Positions 1 to 10,360 are shown, numbered from the stretch's first letter. The stretch: 40,363 nucleotides of DNA from an uncultured Holophagaceae bacterium (GCA_903839205.1 CAIMBM010000082.1:1-40363); one strand, 5' to 3'. Made by a program: numbers and translations. The notes: generated by a model from the letters alone, not told the origin.

Positions 1-322
1 CTACATGGGCCGCTACATCGCCAAGAACATCGTGGCCGCGGGCCTGGCCAGCCGCTGCGAGATCCAGCTGGCCTACGCCATCGGCGTGGCGGAGCCGGTC
101 TCGATCGCCGTGGACACCTTTGGCACCGGCCAGGTGTCCGACGAGGCCATCGTGCGGGCCGTGCGCGAGGTGTTCAGCTGCACACCCAAGGCCATGATCG
201 AGGCCCTGGACCTGCGCAAGCCCATCTACCGCGCCACCTCGGCCTACGGCCACTTCGGTCGCCCCGAGTTCAGCTGGGAGAAGACGGACCGGGTCGAAGC
301 GCTCTGCAAGGCCGCAAAGTAG
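1..322 (+). CDS. metK: S-adenosylmethionine synthase, C-terminal part
   Basis: Makes S-adenosylmethionine from ATP and methionine in the cytoplasm. Only the last ~106 codons are present; the reading frame enters from the left edge (codons start at base 2) and ends at a TAG at 320-322. The visible residues are the conserved C-terminal domain: [14 protein letters not shown], the AYAIGVAEP stretch and the terminal YGHFGR...WEKTD motif, all typical of bacterial MetK. The internal ATG at base 5 is not the start. The gene converges on the response-regulator operon that ends at 370, and I see no clear hairpin in the 47-bp gap. Identification is secure; nothing can be said of its N-terminal half. Confidence 0.95.
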   Translation, partial: YMGRYIAKNIVAAGLASRCEIQLAYAIGVAEPVSIAVDTFGTGQVSDEAIVRAVREVFSCTPKAMIEALDLRKPIYRATSAYGHFGRPEFSWEKTDRVEALCKAAK

Positions 323-369
323 CTTTCCACCGGTCCCCAGTCCTTCGTGCCGCAAGCATAAGGCCTGGG

Positions 370-1302
370 CTATTCGCGAAGCAGGCCAGACACCTGCACC
401 TGGTTCCGGCCGTTCTGTTTGGCGTGGTAGAGCGCTTCGTCGGCGTACTTGAGCAGGTCCTCCGCCTGGGGGACCTCGCCCTGGCCATCCCGGGCCGCGA
501 TCCCCATGCTGGCGGTCTTCCTCAGGGTGACGCCGTCGAGCTGGTGCTCGATCTCGGAGAACCGTATGCGCAGGTTCTCGGCCACCTGGAGGGCGGCTGG
601 GACGTCGGTGTGGGGGAGCACCAGCGTGAATTCCTCGCCCCCGTAGCGGGCGGCGAGATCCGTGGTCCGCACGCAGGACTTGAGCATGGCCCCGATGTTT
701 CGCAGCACTGCATCGCCCATGGCGTGTCCGTGGGTGTCGTTCACCTGCTTGAAGTGGTCGATGTCGATCATGACCACGGAAAGGGGCGTCTTGTAGCGCT
801 GGGCCCGGGAGACCTCCTCATCCAGCCGCGACATGAGCCGCCTGCGGTTGGCCAGGCCCGTGAGCGGGTCGGTGATGGCCAGAGCCTCGAGCTGGGCGTT
901 CTTCTCCATCAGCTCGTCCTGGAGGAGCTTCAGCTTGGTGTGGATGCGCACCCGGGCCAGGAGCTCCTTTTCGTGAAAGGGCTTGGTGACGTAGTCGGAG
1001 GCCCCCCGCTCGAGGATCTCGGCCTTGCGGTTGAGGTCGTCCTCGGCGGTGAGGATGATGACGGGGATCTGCTCCAGCTCCTTGCGGCTGGCCTTGAGGC
1101 CCAGGAACTTGAGCCCGTCGAAGCCCGGCATGACCAGGTCGCAGAGCACCAGATCCGGTGGATGCTCCATGATGGTCTTGAAGGCCGTCAGACCGTCCGA
1201 GGCCTCCATGAAGTGCGAGAAATCGCCATCCTTCATGAGGACGGCCTTGATCTCGCTGCGGATCATGGCGTTGTCATCCACGATGAGGATGCGGCCTCCC
1301 AT
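370..1302 (-). CDS. REC-GGDEF response regulator (diguanylate cyclase)
   Basis: A 310-residue two-domain protein expected to make cyclic di-GMP from two GTP when its receiver is phosphorylated. Receiver domain, about residues 4-120: acidic pair D9/D10, phospho-acceptor D55 in LVLCDLVMPG and a conserved lysine in VTKPF. A short coiled linker leads to the GGDEF domain (about 140-305), with the active-site signature GGEEF at 221-225 and an RxxD inhibitory site (R212-D215) exactly five residues upstream, so product inhibition is likely. The ATG at 1302 was chosen because the receiver begins there (MGGRILIVDD) and it overlaps the nagZ stop by one base (TGATG), implying translational coupling. It is the last gene of a four-gene operon; no cognate histidine kinase is adjacent. 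Confidence 0.93.
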   Translation of the reverse strand: MGGRILIVDDNAMIRSEIKAVLMKDGDFSHFMEASDGLTAFKTIMEHPPDLVLCDLVMPGFDGLKFLGLKASRKELEQIPVIILTAEDDLNRKAEILERGASDYVTKPFHEKELLARVRIHTKLKLLQDELMEKNAQLEALAITDPLTGLANRRRLMSRLDEEVSRAQRYKTPLSVVMIDIDHFKQVNDTHGHAMGDAVLRNIGAMLKSCVRTTDLAARYGGEEFTLVLPHTDVPAALQVAENLRIRFSEIEHQLDGVTLRKTASMGIAARDGQGEVPQAEDLLKYADEALYHAKQNGRNQVQVSGLLRE

Positions 1303-2312
1303 CAGGTCTCCTTCGCGGCGCTTTGGAGGCGCGTCAACCAGCCTTCCCAAGACTGTAGATCGAACGGAGGCGCCGGTGGCAGATGGCGGCGCATGGAGCG
1401 GTTGCTCTCCAGGGCCTTGTCGCAGAGCGAGGCCGGCAGTCGCCCTGCGGCCTCCGCACAGGCGGTCCAGCCCCCGGGCGTCTGGCAGACCAGCAGCCAT
1501 TGCTGGCCGGCCTCCAGGGAGCGGCTCACCCGCTCATCCCAGTTCCACTCGGCACAGCCGCCCATCTCCAGATCGTCCGGCAGGAAGCGGCCCCGGAGAC
1601 CCCAGGGATTGTCTTGCACGGAGCCCCGGTGCAGGCTCGCCGGAAGGGAACCACTGGCGGGGGTGCGGAGGTGGGCCACCATCACGAGGCGGTCGGCGTG
1701 GGCCAGGGGGAGGAAGGCCTGAGCATTGCGATCCACCTTCCCGCCGTCCTCCAGGACCGGCAGGCCCTGGTGGCTGTCCAGGGTGGTGCCGCCCAGTCCC
1801 GGGAAATGCTTGAGACACCCCCGCACCCCGGCGGATTCGAGGCCGTGCAGGAAGGCCCCGGCGGCGGCGGCGGCCTCCAACGACACTTCGCTGGCGGCCC
1901 GGTCGCCGATCCCGGCCCCCGGGTGCCCGTCCCAGAGGTCCAGCACGGGGGCGAAATCCACATTGAATCCAAGCATCCGGAGCCCCTCGCCCCAGAGGGC
2001 GCCCCAGGCCGAGCAGGCCCGGGCCCCATCCCGGGTCCAGAGCCGGCGAAGCGAAGGTGTGGGGCCGGTCCAGGGCCGCAGGCGGCTCACGGCGCCTCCC
2101 TCCTGGTCCACGGCCACGGCCAGGGGCAGTTCGGAGCCGAAGCGGGCCTGGAGGCCGTCGATGAGCCGCCGGCAGCGTGCGGGCCCGCCCAGGGGATCCG
2201 GGTCCAGGTTGCGGGCGAAGAGGATGATGCCGCCCGGGTCGAAGGGCAGCGCGACCTCGGCCGGATCGAGACCGAGGAAGCCGGTCCAGAGGAGCTGGTG
2301 CGCGCAGATCAT
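1302..2312 (-). CDS. nagZ: Glycoside hydrolase family 3, NagZ-like beta-N-acetylhexosaminidase
   Basis: A 336-residue cytoplasmic-type GH3 enzyme; no signal peptide is visible. NagZ removes N-acetylglucosamine from anhydro-muropeptides during cell-wall recycling. Visible family marks are VDQEGGAVSRL (~69-78), NVDFAPVLDL, KHFPG (168-172), the general acid/base pair in LDSH (179-181) and the nucleophile region PDDLEM (D246/D247). Departures from the usual sequence: the GHG of the KHFPGHG loop is GLG here, and the usual RSFGSDP stretch reads DRAASEV, so this is a divergent NagZ-like protein. It sits between two response-regulator genes, 4 bp after one stop and overlapping the next start. NagZ is my best call; another GH3 hexosaminidase is possible. 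Confidence 0.85.
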   Translation of the reverse strand: MICAHQLLWTGFLGLDPAEVALPFDPGGIILFARNLDPDPLGGPARCRRLIDGLQARFGSELPLAVAVDQEGGAVSRLRPWTGPTPSLRRLWTRDGARACSAWGALWGEGLRMLGFNVDFAPVLDLWDGHPGAGIGDRAASEVSLEAAAAAGAFLHGLESAGVRGCLKHFPGLGGTTLDSHQGLPVLEDGGKVDRNAQAFLPLAHADRLVMVAHLRTPASGSLPASLHRGSVQDNPWGLRGRFLPDDLEMGGCAEWNWDERVSRSLEAGQQWLLVCQTPGGWTACAEAAGRLPASLCDKALESNRSMRRHLPPAPPFDLQSWEGWLTRLQSAAKET

Positions 2313-2316
2313 CCCC

Positions 2317-3147
2317 TCACCTTACCCGGAGCATGAGCTCAAGGTGCCTGGCGAGGAGGAGAAAGGCAGGGTCGGTTTCCACGAAGGCCGAGCGATCCGA
2401 GAAGCCCAGGTAGAGCCAGCCGGCATTCCCCAGGGGCAGGAAGTGTTCTTCGGGGTAGCCCAGGCCCGGGGCCCTCAGCGGGCCCGGATGAGGCCGATCC
2501 AGCTGCGGAGGGAGGGGCAGGGGTCCACGGGACGCCACGAGGGACAGGAACCCGTCTGCTTTCCGCCGGTAGCAGGCCAAGCCGTCCGGGTGCCAGCGGC
2601 TGCCAAGCCGGTCCAGGAAGGGGTCCAGCGAGGAGGCAAGGGAGGCCGATTCCAGGTTCCCCAGGCTGAGATCGCACAAGGCCAGGGCCTCCTGGTGAGT
2701 CTCCTGGAGGTCTCGGCTGCGGCTCAGGATGCGGTCTTCCAACTCATCCTGGTAGGCCCGGACCTTGCCAAGCAGGGCCGCGTGGTCCAGGGCCCGGTTC
2801 AGCACCGCCTCGATTTCGGCGAGGCGGAAGGGTTTCTGGATGAGGTCGTAGGCCCCCCGTTTCAGGGCCTCGACGCTGGTGTCGAGGGTGGCGTAGGCGG
2901 TGATGAGGATGCAGAGCGTGTCCGGAAACCGGTGCCGGATCGCCCCGATGAGTTCGAGGCCTGTCTGGCCGCCGGGCATGTTGAAGTCCGTGAGCACCAC
3001 CGGGAAGGCCCGCTCGGCCATGCGCGCCAGGGCCGCCTCGCCGCTGGCCACGGCTTCGGCGGAGTAGCCCTGATCGGCCAGGGCCTCAAGGAGGGTCGTT
3101 CGAATCTCGATCTCATCGTCGACGATGAGGATGGGGTCCTGAATCAT
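2317..3147 (-). CDS. Response regulator with uncharacterised C-terminal domain
   Basis: A 276-residue protein. Residues 4-125 are a clear receiver domain: ILIVDDE at the N-terminus, acceptor D54 in VVLTDFNMPGG, ITAYAT, and the lysine in LIQKPF. A helical linker of about 40 residues (YQDELEDRILSRSRDLQE) then leads to a ~100-residue tail that I do not recognise with certainty. The tail is rich in leucine and proline and has a GAF-like look (SLVASRG, GWLYLGFSD), so a degenerate GAF domain is possible. No DNA-binding, GGDEF or HD motif is seen. Its ATG overlaps the upstream stop (ATGA), so it is probably translated together with the HD-GYP regulator. The receiver resembles that of the upstream gene, suggesting duplication. 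Confidence 0.88.
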   Translation of the reverse strand: MIQDPILIVDDEIEIRTTLLEALADQGYSAEAVASGEAALARMAERAFPVVLTDFNMPGGQTGLELIGAIRHRFPDTLCILITAYATLDTSVEALKRGAYDLIQKPFRLAEIEAVLNRALDHAALLGKVRAYQDELEDRILSRSRDLQETHQEALALCDLSLGNLESASLASSLDPFLDRLGSRWHPDGLACYRRKADGFLSLVASRGPLPLPPQLDRPHPGPLRAPGLGYPEEHFLPLGNAGWLYLGFSDRSAFVETDPAFLLLARHLELMLRVR

Positions 3148-4574
3148 GGGACGCGCCCCTGAACCATCGTGCGCTCGTAGATGCGCGCTTCCAGGAAGAT
3201 GCGCAGCACTTCCGCGTCCAGCAGGTTCACCCGGGCCTCCTGATCCAGGATCTCCAGGCTGCGCTCCAGGCTCACGGCGGCCTTATAGGGGCGGTCCGCG
3301 GCCGTCAGCGCGTCGTACACGTCGGTCACGGCCATGAGCTTGCTCTGGACAGGGATGTCCGGCTCGGTGAGCTGGCGGGGATAGCCTCCTCCGTTCAGGC
3401 GCTCGTGGTGGGCCCAGGCGATGCCGGGCACGCCCGCCAGTTCGCTGGTCCAGGGGATCTGGCTGAGGAACCGGTAGGTGTGGGTCACGTGGCTCTGGAT
3501 TTCGTCCCGCTCCTGGGCGGACAGGCTGCCCTTGGAAATCTTCAGCAGGTCCAGGTCCCCGGGATCCATGAGGGCCCGCGCTTCACCGGACCAGTGCTGA
3601 TAGGTGAGGTCCTGCAGGAGGTTCAGCTCATGCGCCACTTCCTGGGGCAGCACGGTGGGTTCATTGCTCCGCCGGACCAGCTCCATCAGCCGGCGGGTGG
3701 TTTTCTCCTCCTGGGCCAGGAGGTGTCCGAGGGTCCCGTGATCGAAGCTTTGCCCCTTGCTCCAGGCCTCCAGCAGGTGATCGCGCAGGGACTCGAGGGC
3801 GCGCTGGTGGAGGCGCTGGTAGATGCTCTCCAGCCGTTCCCCTTCGATCTTCTTGGCCTTGACGAGGACCTGCTCCCGGACCCCCACCTTGCCGAAATCG
3901 TGGAGGAGGCTGGCATACCGGATCTCGCGGATCTGGAGCGCATTGAACTGGAGGCTTCCATAGGGTCCGTTGGGGGTGCGGTTCACTGCCTCCGCCAGCC
4001 CCACGGTCAGCTCGGCCACCCGGCTGGAATGGCCGGAGGTGCTGGGGTCCCGGGACTCGATGGCCGTCACCGAGGCGTTGACGAAGCCTTCGAAGAGGCG
4101 CTCGATGTCGTTCTTCAGTCCCGTGATCTCCTGGGTGCGGGTCTCCACCATCCGCTCCAGGTTCTGCTGATACTCCTCGTTCTCCCGTCGCAGCCGGTAG
4201 TGTTCCAGGGCCCGCTCCAGGCTGGCCTCGATTTCCGCCAGCTTGAAGGGCTTCTGGATGAAGTCGTAGGCGCCCCGCTTCAGGGCCTGGATGGCGGATT
4301 CCGTGGTGGCATATCCCGTCATGAGGATGCCCATGGTCCTGGGTTCCTCCTCCCGGATCGCCCGCAGCAGTTCCAGCCCCGAGAGCCCGCCCGGCATGTT
4401 GAGGTCGGTGAAGACCACCGGGAAGTGCCGCTGGTGCACCAGGGCCAGGGCCTGGGCGCCCCCCTCCGCGCCCTCGGCGGCATAACCCTGGTCCTGCAGG
4501 GCCTCCACCAACAGGTCGCGCAGGTCCGCTTCATCATCCACGATGAGGATTGGGATAGGGAGGTCTAGGGGCAC
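3144..4574 (-). CDS. REC-HD-GYP response regulator (c-di-GMP phosphodiesterase)
   Basis: A 476-residue protein. The receiver occupies residues 8-125 (acceptor D57 in VVFTDLNMPGG; lysine in FIQKPF), then a coiled coil (~126-165), then an HD-GYP domain. The HD pair lies at 225-226 (LLHDFGKVGV), with HHERLNGGGYP at 389-399 and a downstream AVTDVYDALTAADRPY stretch. HD-GYP proteins hydrolyse c-di-GMP at a metal centre. Unusually, about 110 residues are inserted between the HDFGK motif and the following xSHVTHTYRFL helix, and a VLVKAKKIEGERL-type segment (~237-247) is echoed at ~344-356. Start: GTG at 4574, preceded by CGGAG with 5-nt spacing, directly before the receiver. It is first in the operon and opposes the GGDEF enzyme at the operon's end. 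Confidence 0.92.
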   Translation of the reverse strand: MPLDLPIPILIVDDEADLRDLLVEALQDQGYAAEGAEGGAQALALVHQRHFPVVFTDLNMPGGLSGLELLRAIREEEPRTMGILMTGYATTESAIQALKRGAYDFIQKPFKLAEIEASLERALEHYRLRRENEEYQQNLERMVETRTQEITGLKNDIERLFEGFVNASVTAIESRDPSTSGHSSRVAELTVGLAEAVNRTPNGPYGSLQFNALQIREIRYASLLHDFGKVGVREQVLVKAKKIEGERLESIYQRLHQRALESLRDHLLEAWSKGQSFDHGTLGHLLAQEEKTTRRLMELVRRSNEPTVLPQEVAHELNLLQDLTYQHWSGEARALMDPGDLDLLKISKGSLSAQERDEIQSHVTHTYRFLSQIPWTSELAGVPGIAWAHHERLNGGGYPRQLTEPDIPVQSKLMAVTDVYDALTAADRPYKAAVSLERSLEILDQEARVNLLDAEVLRIFLEARIYERTMVQGRVP

Positions 4575-4646
4575 GCCAGCTCCGGATACGCGAACCTCAT
4601 CGGGTCCGGGGAGCCGGGAGGCAAGTTTTGACCTGGAGGCCGAGGA

Positions 4647-4815
4647 CTACTGGACGGCCTCGGTTTCCACCGAGAGCTGCCCGCCCGCGACCACGAGCCG
4701 GGCCAGGCCGCCGGGCTGGAGCTGGCCCTGAAGGACCAGGCGGGACAGGGGGTTCACCACGGCCTGCTGGATGAGGCGCTTGAGGGGCCGGGCGCCGTAA
4801 TGGGGATCGAAGCCG
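4647..4815 (-). pseudogene. Duplicated 3' end of clpB (remnant)
   Basis: A second copy of the last ~56 codons of clpB, including its TAG stop. Bases 4705-4814 are identical, base for base, to 5010-5119 inside clpB (110 of 110). The final 58 bases (4647-4704) match 4952-5009 with 14 differences. In protein terms the divergent tail differs at only three residues (V/I, G/D, T/A), so most changes are silent. Similarity ends abruptly at 4815, where a different GC-rich sequence begins. The frame stays open upstream to about 4916 but encodes nothing recognisable there, so I treat this as a gene remnant, not a functional small protein. Confidence 0.85.
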
Positions 4816-4860
4816 CGGGACCCGCTCCGCGAAGCCAAGCGCAGCGCGGGCCGAGTGGGA

Positions 4861-4881
4861 GGACGCGCCGGGGGCGCGTCC
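4861..4881 (-). terminator. GC-rich hairpin downstream of clpB
   Basis: A perfect 9-bp stem (GGACGCGCC / GGCGCGTCC) closed by a 3-base loop, about 70 nt past the clpB stop. There is no T-run on either side, so it is a candidate terminator or RNA 3'-end stabiliser only. A neighbouring 5-bp palindrome, GCGGGACCCGC, sits at 4815-4825, exactly at the edge of the clpB duplication. Confidence 0.45.
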
Positions 4882-4951
4882 GTTCGCGGGGAAGCAGGCC
4901 CTGCCCGTGAACCCAAGAAGCGCCGGGTGAACGGTTGCAGGGCGAGGGCGC

Positions 4952-7525
<2,574 letters not shown>

Positions 7526-7556
7526 GGAACACCTCGGATTCCAGGATGGATCAAAT

Positions 7557-7586
7557 ATGATATAGATGCACTAATATTTTCTTCAA
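7557..7586 (-). promoter_or_regulatory. Probable sigma-70-type promoter of clpB
   Basis: Read on the minus strand: TTGAAG (7586-7581) as -35 and TATATC (7564-7559) as -10 with 16-bp spacing, or TATCAT (7562-7557) with 18-bp spacing. It lies in the most AT-rich stretch of the window (about 7545-7615), roughly 35 bp before the clpB start. No inverted repeat typical of HrcA/CIRCE control is present. Confidence 0.5.
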
Positions 7587-7669
7587 AAAAATAAAATATT
7601 CAAAAAAGACATGAAGGGATGGTACTTGCGCCGACTCGGCTGCTACACAAAGAGGCAGGAGGGTTCGGT

Positions 7670-8587
7670 GTGGACAGGACCGGCGAGGCTGTAGCCCTGG
7701 GGCTGCGAGGCGACCCTCGGGTCGGCACGCTCTACATCCTGGCTTCGGCCCTCTGTTTCGGCAGCATGGCGATCTTTGCGCGCATGGCCTACGCCTCCGG
7801 TGTGGACATCCCCTCACTGCTGCTCCTGCGCTTCGCCATCGCCTCGGCCCTGATGTGGGGGACCCTCGTCGCGAAACGGATGAAGCTTCCCAGGGGCCGG
7901 GGGATGGTGATGCTCGTGGCCATGGGCGCCGTCGGCTACGCCGGGCAGGCCTTTTCCTACTTCACGGCCCTGACCTACGCGTCGGCGGGGCTCGTGGCGC
8001 TGCTCCTCTATACCTACCCCGCCATCGTGGCCCTCCTCTCGCGCCTGGTCTTCAAGCATCCCTTCACGTGGATGCAGATCACGGCTGTGGGTGTCGCCCT
8101 GGCCGGCACCGTCTTCATCATCGGCAAGGCGGGCGACGGGAAACCCCTCGGGATCTTCTTCGGCCTGCTGGCCGCCCTCATCTATTCCATCTACATCCTC
8201 ATGGGCAGCCGCTTCCCGAAGGATGTCACCCCCACGGCCTCCACCGCCGTAATCACGAGTTCTGCCGCCGTCACCTATTTCGTTGTGGTGGCGGTCAAGG
8301 GTTTCCACCCACCCGCCACGGGGAAAGGCTGGGTCGCCGTCCTGGCCATCGCCCTCATCTGCACCGTGCTGGCGATCCTGTTCTTCTTCGAGGGGCTGGA
8401 GCGGGTCGGCCCGGTGCGCGCCTCCGTCTTTTCCACCATCGAGCCCGTGTTCACGGTCTTGCTTGCCGCCGCTGTGCTGGGCGATCAGATCACGCTGCCG
8501 CGAGTCTTTGGCGGCGTGCTCATCGTGGGTGCCGTGCTCCTCCTGGCCCGCGAAGGCGCCCTGGCGAAGCACGTCAGGCCCGAGTAA
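7670..8587 (+). CDS. EamA/DMT-family transporter
   Basis: An inner-membrane transporter of the drug/metabolite superfamily with about ten hydrophobic segments in two homologous EamA halves (first half ~15-145, second ~160-295). Typical features are ASALCFGSMAIFARMAY near the start, LLYTYPAIVALLSRLVF closing the first half, and SVFSTIEPVFTVLLAA in the second. The substrate cannot be told from sequence. I chose GTG at 7670 because AGGAGGG stands six bases before it; the in-frame ATG at 7619 has no SD and adds only non-hydrophobic residues. That gives 305 residues, the normal family length. It is divergent from clpB, with 170 bp before the next plus-strand gene. Confidence 0.88.
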   Translation: MDRTGEAVALGLRGDPRVGTLYILASALCFGSMAIFARMAYASGVDIPSLLLLRFAIASALMWGTLVAKRMKLPRGRGMVMLVAMGAVGYAGQAFSYFTALTYASAGLVALLLYTYPAIVALLSRLVFKHPFTWMQITAVGVALAGTVFIIGKAGDGKPLGIFFGLLAALIYSIYILMGSRFPKDVTPTASTAVITSSAAVTYFVVVAVKGFHPPATGKGWVAVLAIALICTVLAILFFFEGLERVGPVRASVFSTIEPVFTVLLAAAVLGDQITLPRVFGGVLIVGAVLLLAREGALAKHVRPE

Positions 8588-8757
8588 GCAGACAGTCCAG
8601 GGTCAGGATTCCCCCGGAATATTGCTCAAACCATGGCATTTCAATCGATTTGCCCTTATCCGGCGAGTCGTGATTCTATTCACAACCAAGGAATCAAAAC
8701 AATGCGTATGATTTCCCTAATTCCCCAAAAATGAGGACCCACTAGGAGGCTCGCAAG

Positions 8758-10290
8758 ATGTCGAACCGTATTCTCCATAAAGGCCTCCAGGCCAAGGTGA
8801 TGTCCGCCGAGGCGGCCGCCGCCCTCATCCCCAACGGGGCCGTCGTCGGCATGTCGGGCTTCACCGGCGCCGGCTACCCCAAGGCGGTCCCCATCGCGCT
8901 GGCCAAGCGCGCCCTCGACGAGCGCCTCAAGGGCAAGCCCCTCAAGCTCGATGTCCTCACCGGCGCCTCCACCGGCCCCGAGCAGGACACCATGATGAGC
9001 CTCGTGGAGGCCTCGCGCTTCCGCTTCCCCTACCAGGGTGACGCGGCCACCCGCGAGAAGATCAACGACGGGAAGATCGAGTACCAGGACATGCACCTGA
9101 GCCACGTGGGCTCCATGGTCCGCTACGGCTACTACGGCAAGGGCAAGAACAACCTCGACTTCGCGGTCATTGAAGTGGCCAAGATCCTCGAGGACGGGAC
9201 CGCCATCCCCTCCTCCTCCTGCGGCGCCAACAACGTCTACTTCGAGCACGCCGACAAGATCATCCTCGAGGTGAACTCCTGGCAGGACGAGCGCCTGGAG
9301 GGCATGCACGACATCATGTCCGTGAGCGCCGTCCACGGCGAGCGCAAGCCCATCCCCATCCTGGCCGCCGATGACCGCGTGGGCTCCAAGTACTGGAAGT
9401 TCGACCTCTCCAAGGTCGTGGCGGTCGTGGAGAGCGCCCACCCGGACCGGAATGCCCCCTTCAAGCCCCCAGAAGAGATCCACCGCAAGATCGCGCAGCA
9501 CATCCTCGACTTCTTCGACGGGGAGGTGAAGGCCGGTCGGCTCTCCAAGCACCTCACCCCGCTCCAGTCCGGTGTGGGTAACATCGCCAATGCCGTGCTG
9601 GTGGGCCTCAACGAAGGGCCCTTCGAGCGGATGATCTCCTACACCGAGGTGGTCCAGGACGGCATGCTCGACATGCTGGACTCGGGCAAGCTCCTGGCGG
9701 CTTCGGCCACCGCGTTCTCGGTTTCGCCCGAGGGCCAGGTCCGCTTCAACAAGGACATCGACCGCTACCGCAAGCAGATCATCCTGCGCCCGCAGGAGAT
9801 CTCCAACAGCCCCGAGGTCATCCGGCGCCTGGGCTGCATCGCCATGAACGGGTTCGTCGAGGCCGACATCTATGGCCACGTCAACTCGACGCACATCGTC
9901 GGCAAGGGCATCGAGAACGGCATCGGCGGATCGGGCGACTTCGCCCGCAACTCGGCCTACACCATCTTCATGTCTCCGGCCACGGCCAAGGACGGCAAGA
10001 TCTCCGCCATCGTGCCCTTCGCGTCGCACATCGACCACACCGAGCATGAGGTGAACGGCATCGTCACCGAGTTCGGGTTCGCCGACCTGCGGGGCCGGAG
10101 CCCCAAGGAGAAGGCCCGGGAGATCATCGACAAGGCCGCGGCCCCGGAGTTCCGTCCCTTCCTCTGGGACTACGTGAAGCGCGCCATGAAGAACCCCAGC
10201 GCCGGCCTCCACTCGCCCCACATGTTCGAGGAGGCTTTCGCCTTCCACACGCGGTACCTGCAGACCGGATCGATGCTGCCCAGGAAGTAG
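8758..10290 (+). CDS. Succinyl-CoA:acetate CoA-transferase (acetyl-CoA hydrolase family)
   Basis: A 510-residue cytoplasmic enzyme of the Ach1/AarC/YgfH family. Members move CoA between succinyl-CoA and acetate, linking acetate activation to the TCA cycle; some hydrolyse acetyl-CoA instead. Visible marks: GMSGFTGAGYPK near the N-terminus, PLQSGVGNIANAV (~268-280), the catalytic-glutamate region SYTEVVQDG (E297) and the glycine-rich IGGSGDFARN loop. Length matches AarC-type transferases (about 500). AGGAGG lies eight bases before the ATG. A strong hairpin follows the stop. The 170-bp leader has a possible -10 (TATGAT, 8707-8712) without a convincing -35. In acetate-oxidising anaerobes this enzyme is a common entry route for acetate, which I infer here. 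Confidence 0.9.
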   Translation: MSNRILHKGLQAKVMSAEAAAALIPNGAVVGMSGFTGAGYPKAVPIALAKRALDERLKGKPLKLDVLTGASTGPEQDTMMSLVEASRFRFPYQGDAATREKINDGKIEYQDMHLSHVGSMVRYGYYGKGKNNLDFAVIEVAKILEDGTAIPSSSCGANNVYFEHADKIILEVNSWQDERLEGMHDIMSVSAVHGERKPIPILAADDRVGSKYWKFDLSKVVAVVESAHPDRNAPFKPPEEIHRKIAQHILDFFDGEVKAGRLSKHLTPLQSGVGNIANAVLVGLNEGPFERMISYTEVVQDGMLDMLDSGKLLAASATAFSVSPEGQVRFNKDIDRYRKQIILRPQEISNSPEVIRRLGCIAMNGFVEADIYGHVNSTHIVGKGIENGIGGSGDFARNSAYTIFMSPATAKDGKISAIVPFASHIDHTEHEVNGIVTEFGFADLRGRSPKEKAREIIDKAAAPEFRPFLWDYVKRAMKNPSAGLHSPHMFEEAFAFHTRYLQTGSMLPRK

Positions 10291-10309
10291 CTGGCCCCGT
10301 CACCACCAT

Positions 10310-10340
10310 GAAGCGGCGGCTCCCCCGGAGCCGCCGCTTC
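10310..10340. terminator. Strong bidirectional hairpin between convergent genes
   Basis: A perfect 14-bp inverted repeat (arms 10310-10323 and 10327-10340; left arm GAAGCGGCGGCTCC) with a CCC loop, 19 bp after the CoA-transferase stop and 20 bp past the stop of the opposing FAD oxidoreductase. There is no T-tract, but position and stem strength support a transcription end for both genes. Confidence 0.75.
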
Positions 10341-10360
10341 CATGTCGGCTCCGGCCGTCC

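Noticed and set aside
7526-7620. CIRCE (HrcA) operator before clpB
   Set aside because: No TTAGCACTC-type inverted repeat with a 9-bp spacer is present in the region.
8608-8620. ATTCC-CCC-GGAAT inverted repeat after the EamA transporter
   Set aside because: Only a 5-bp stem without a T-run; too weak to call a terminator or operator.
8680-10248. 522-codon open frame antisense to the CoA-transferase
   Set aside because: Shadow frame rich in Val, Gly and His without domain signals; the plus-strand gene is unambiguous with a strong SD.
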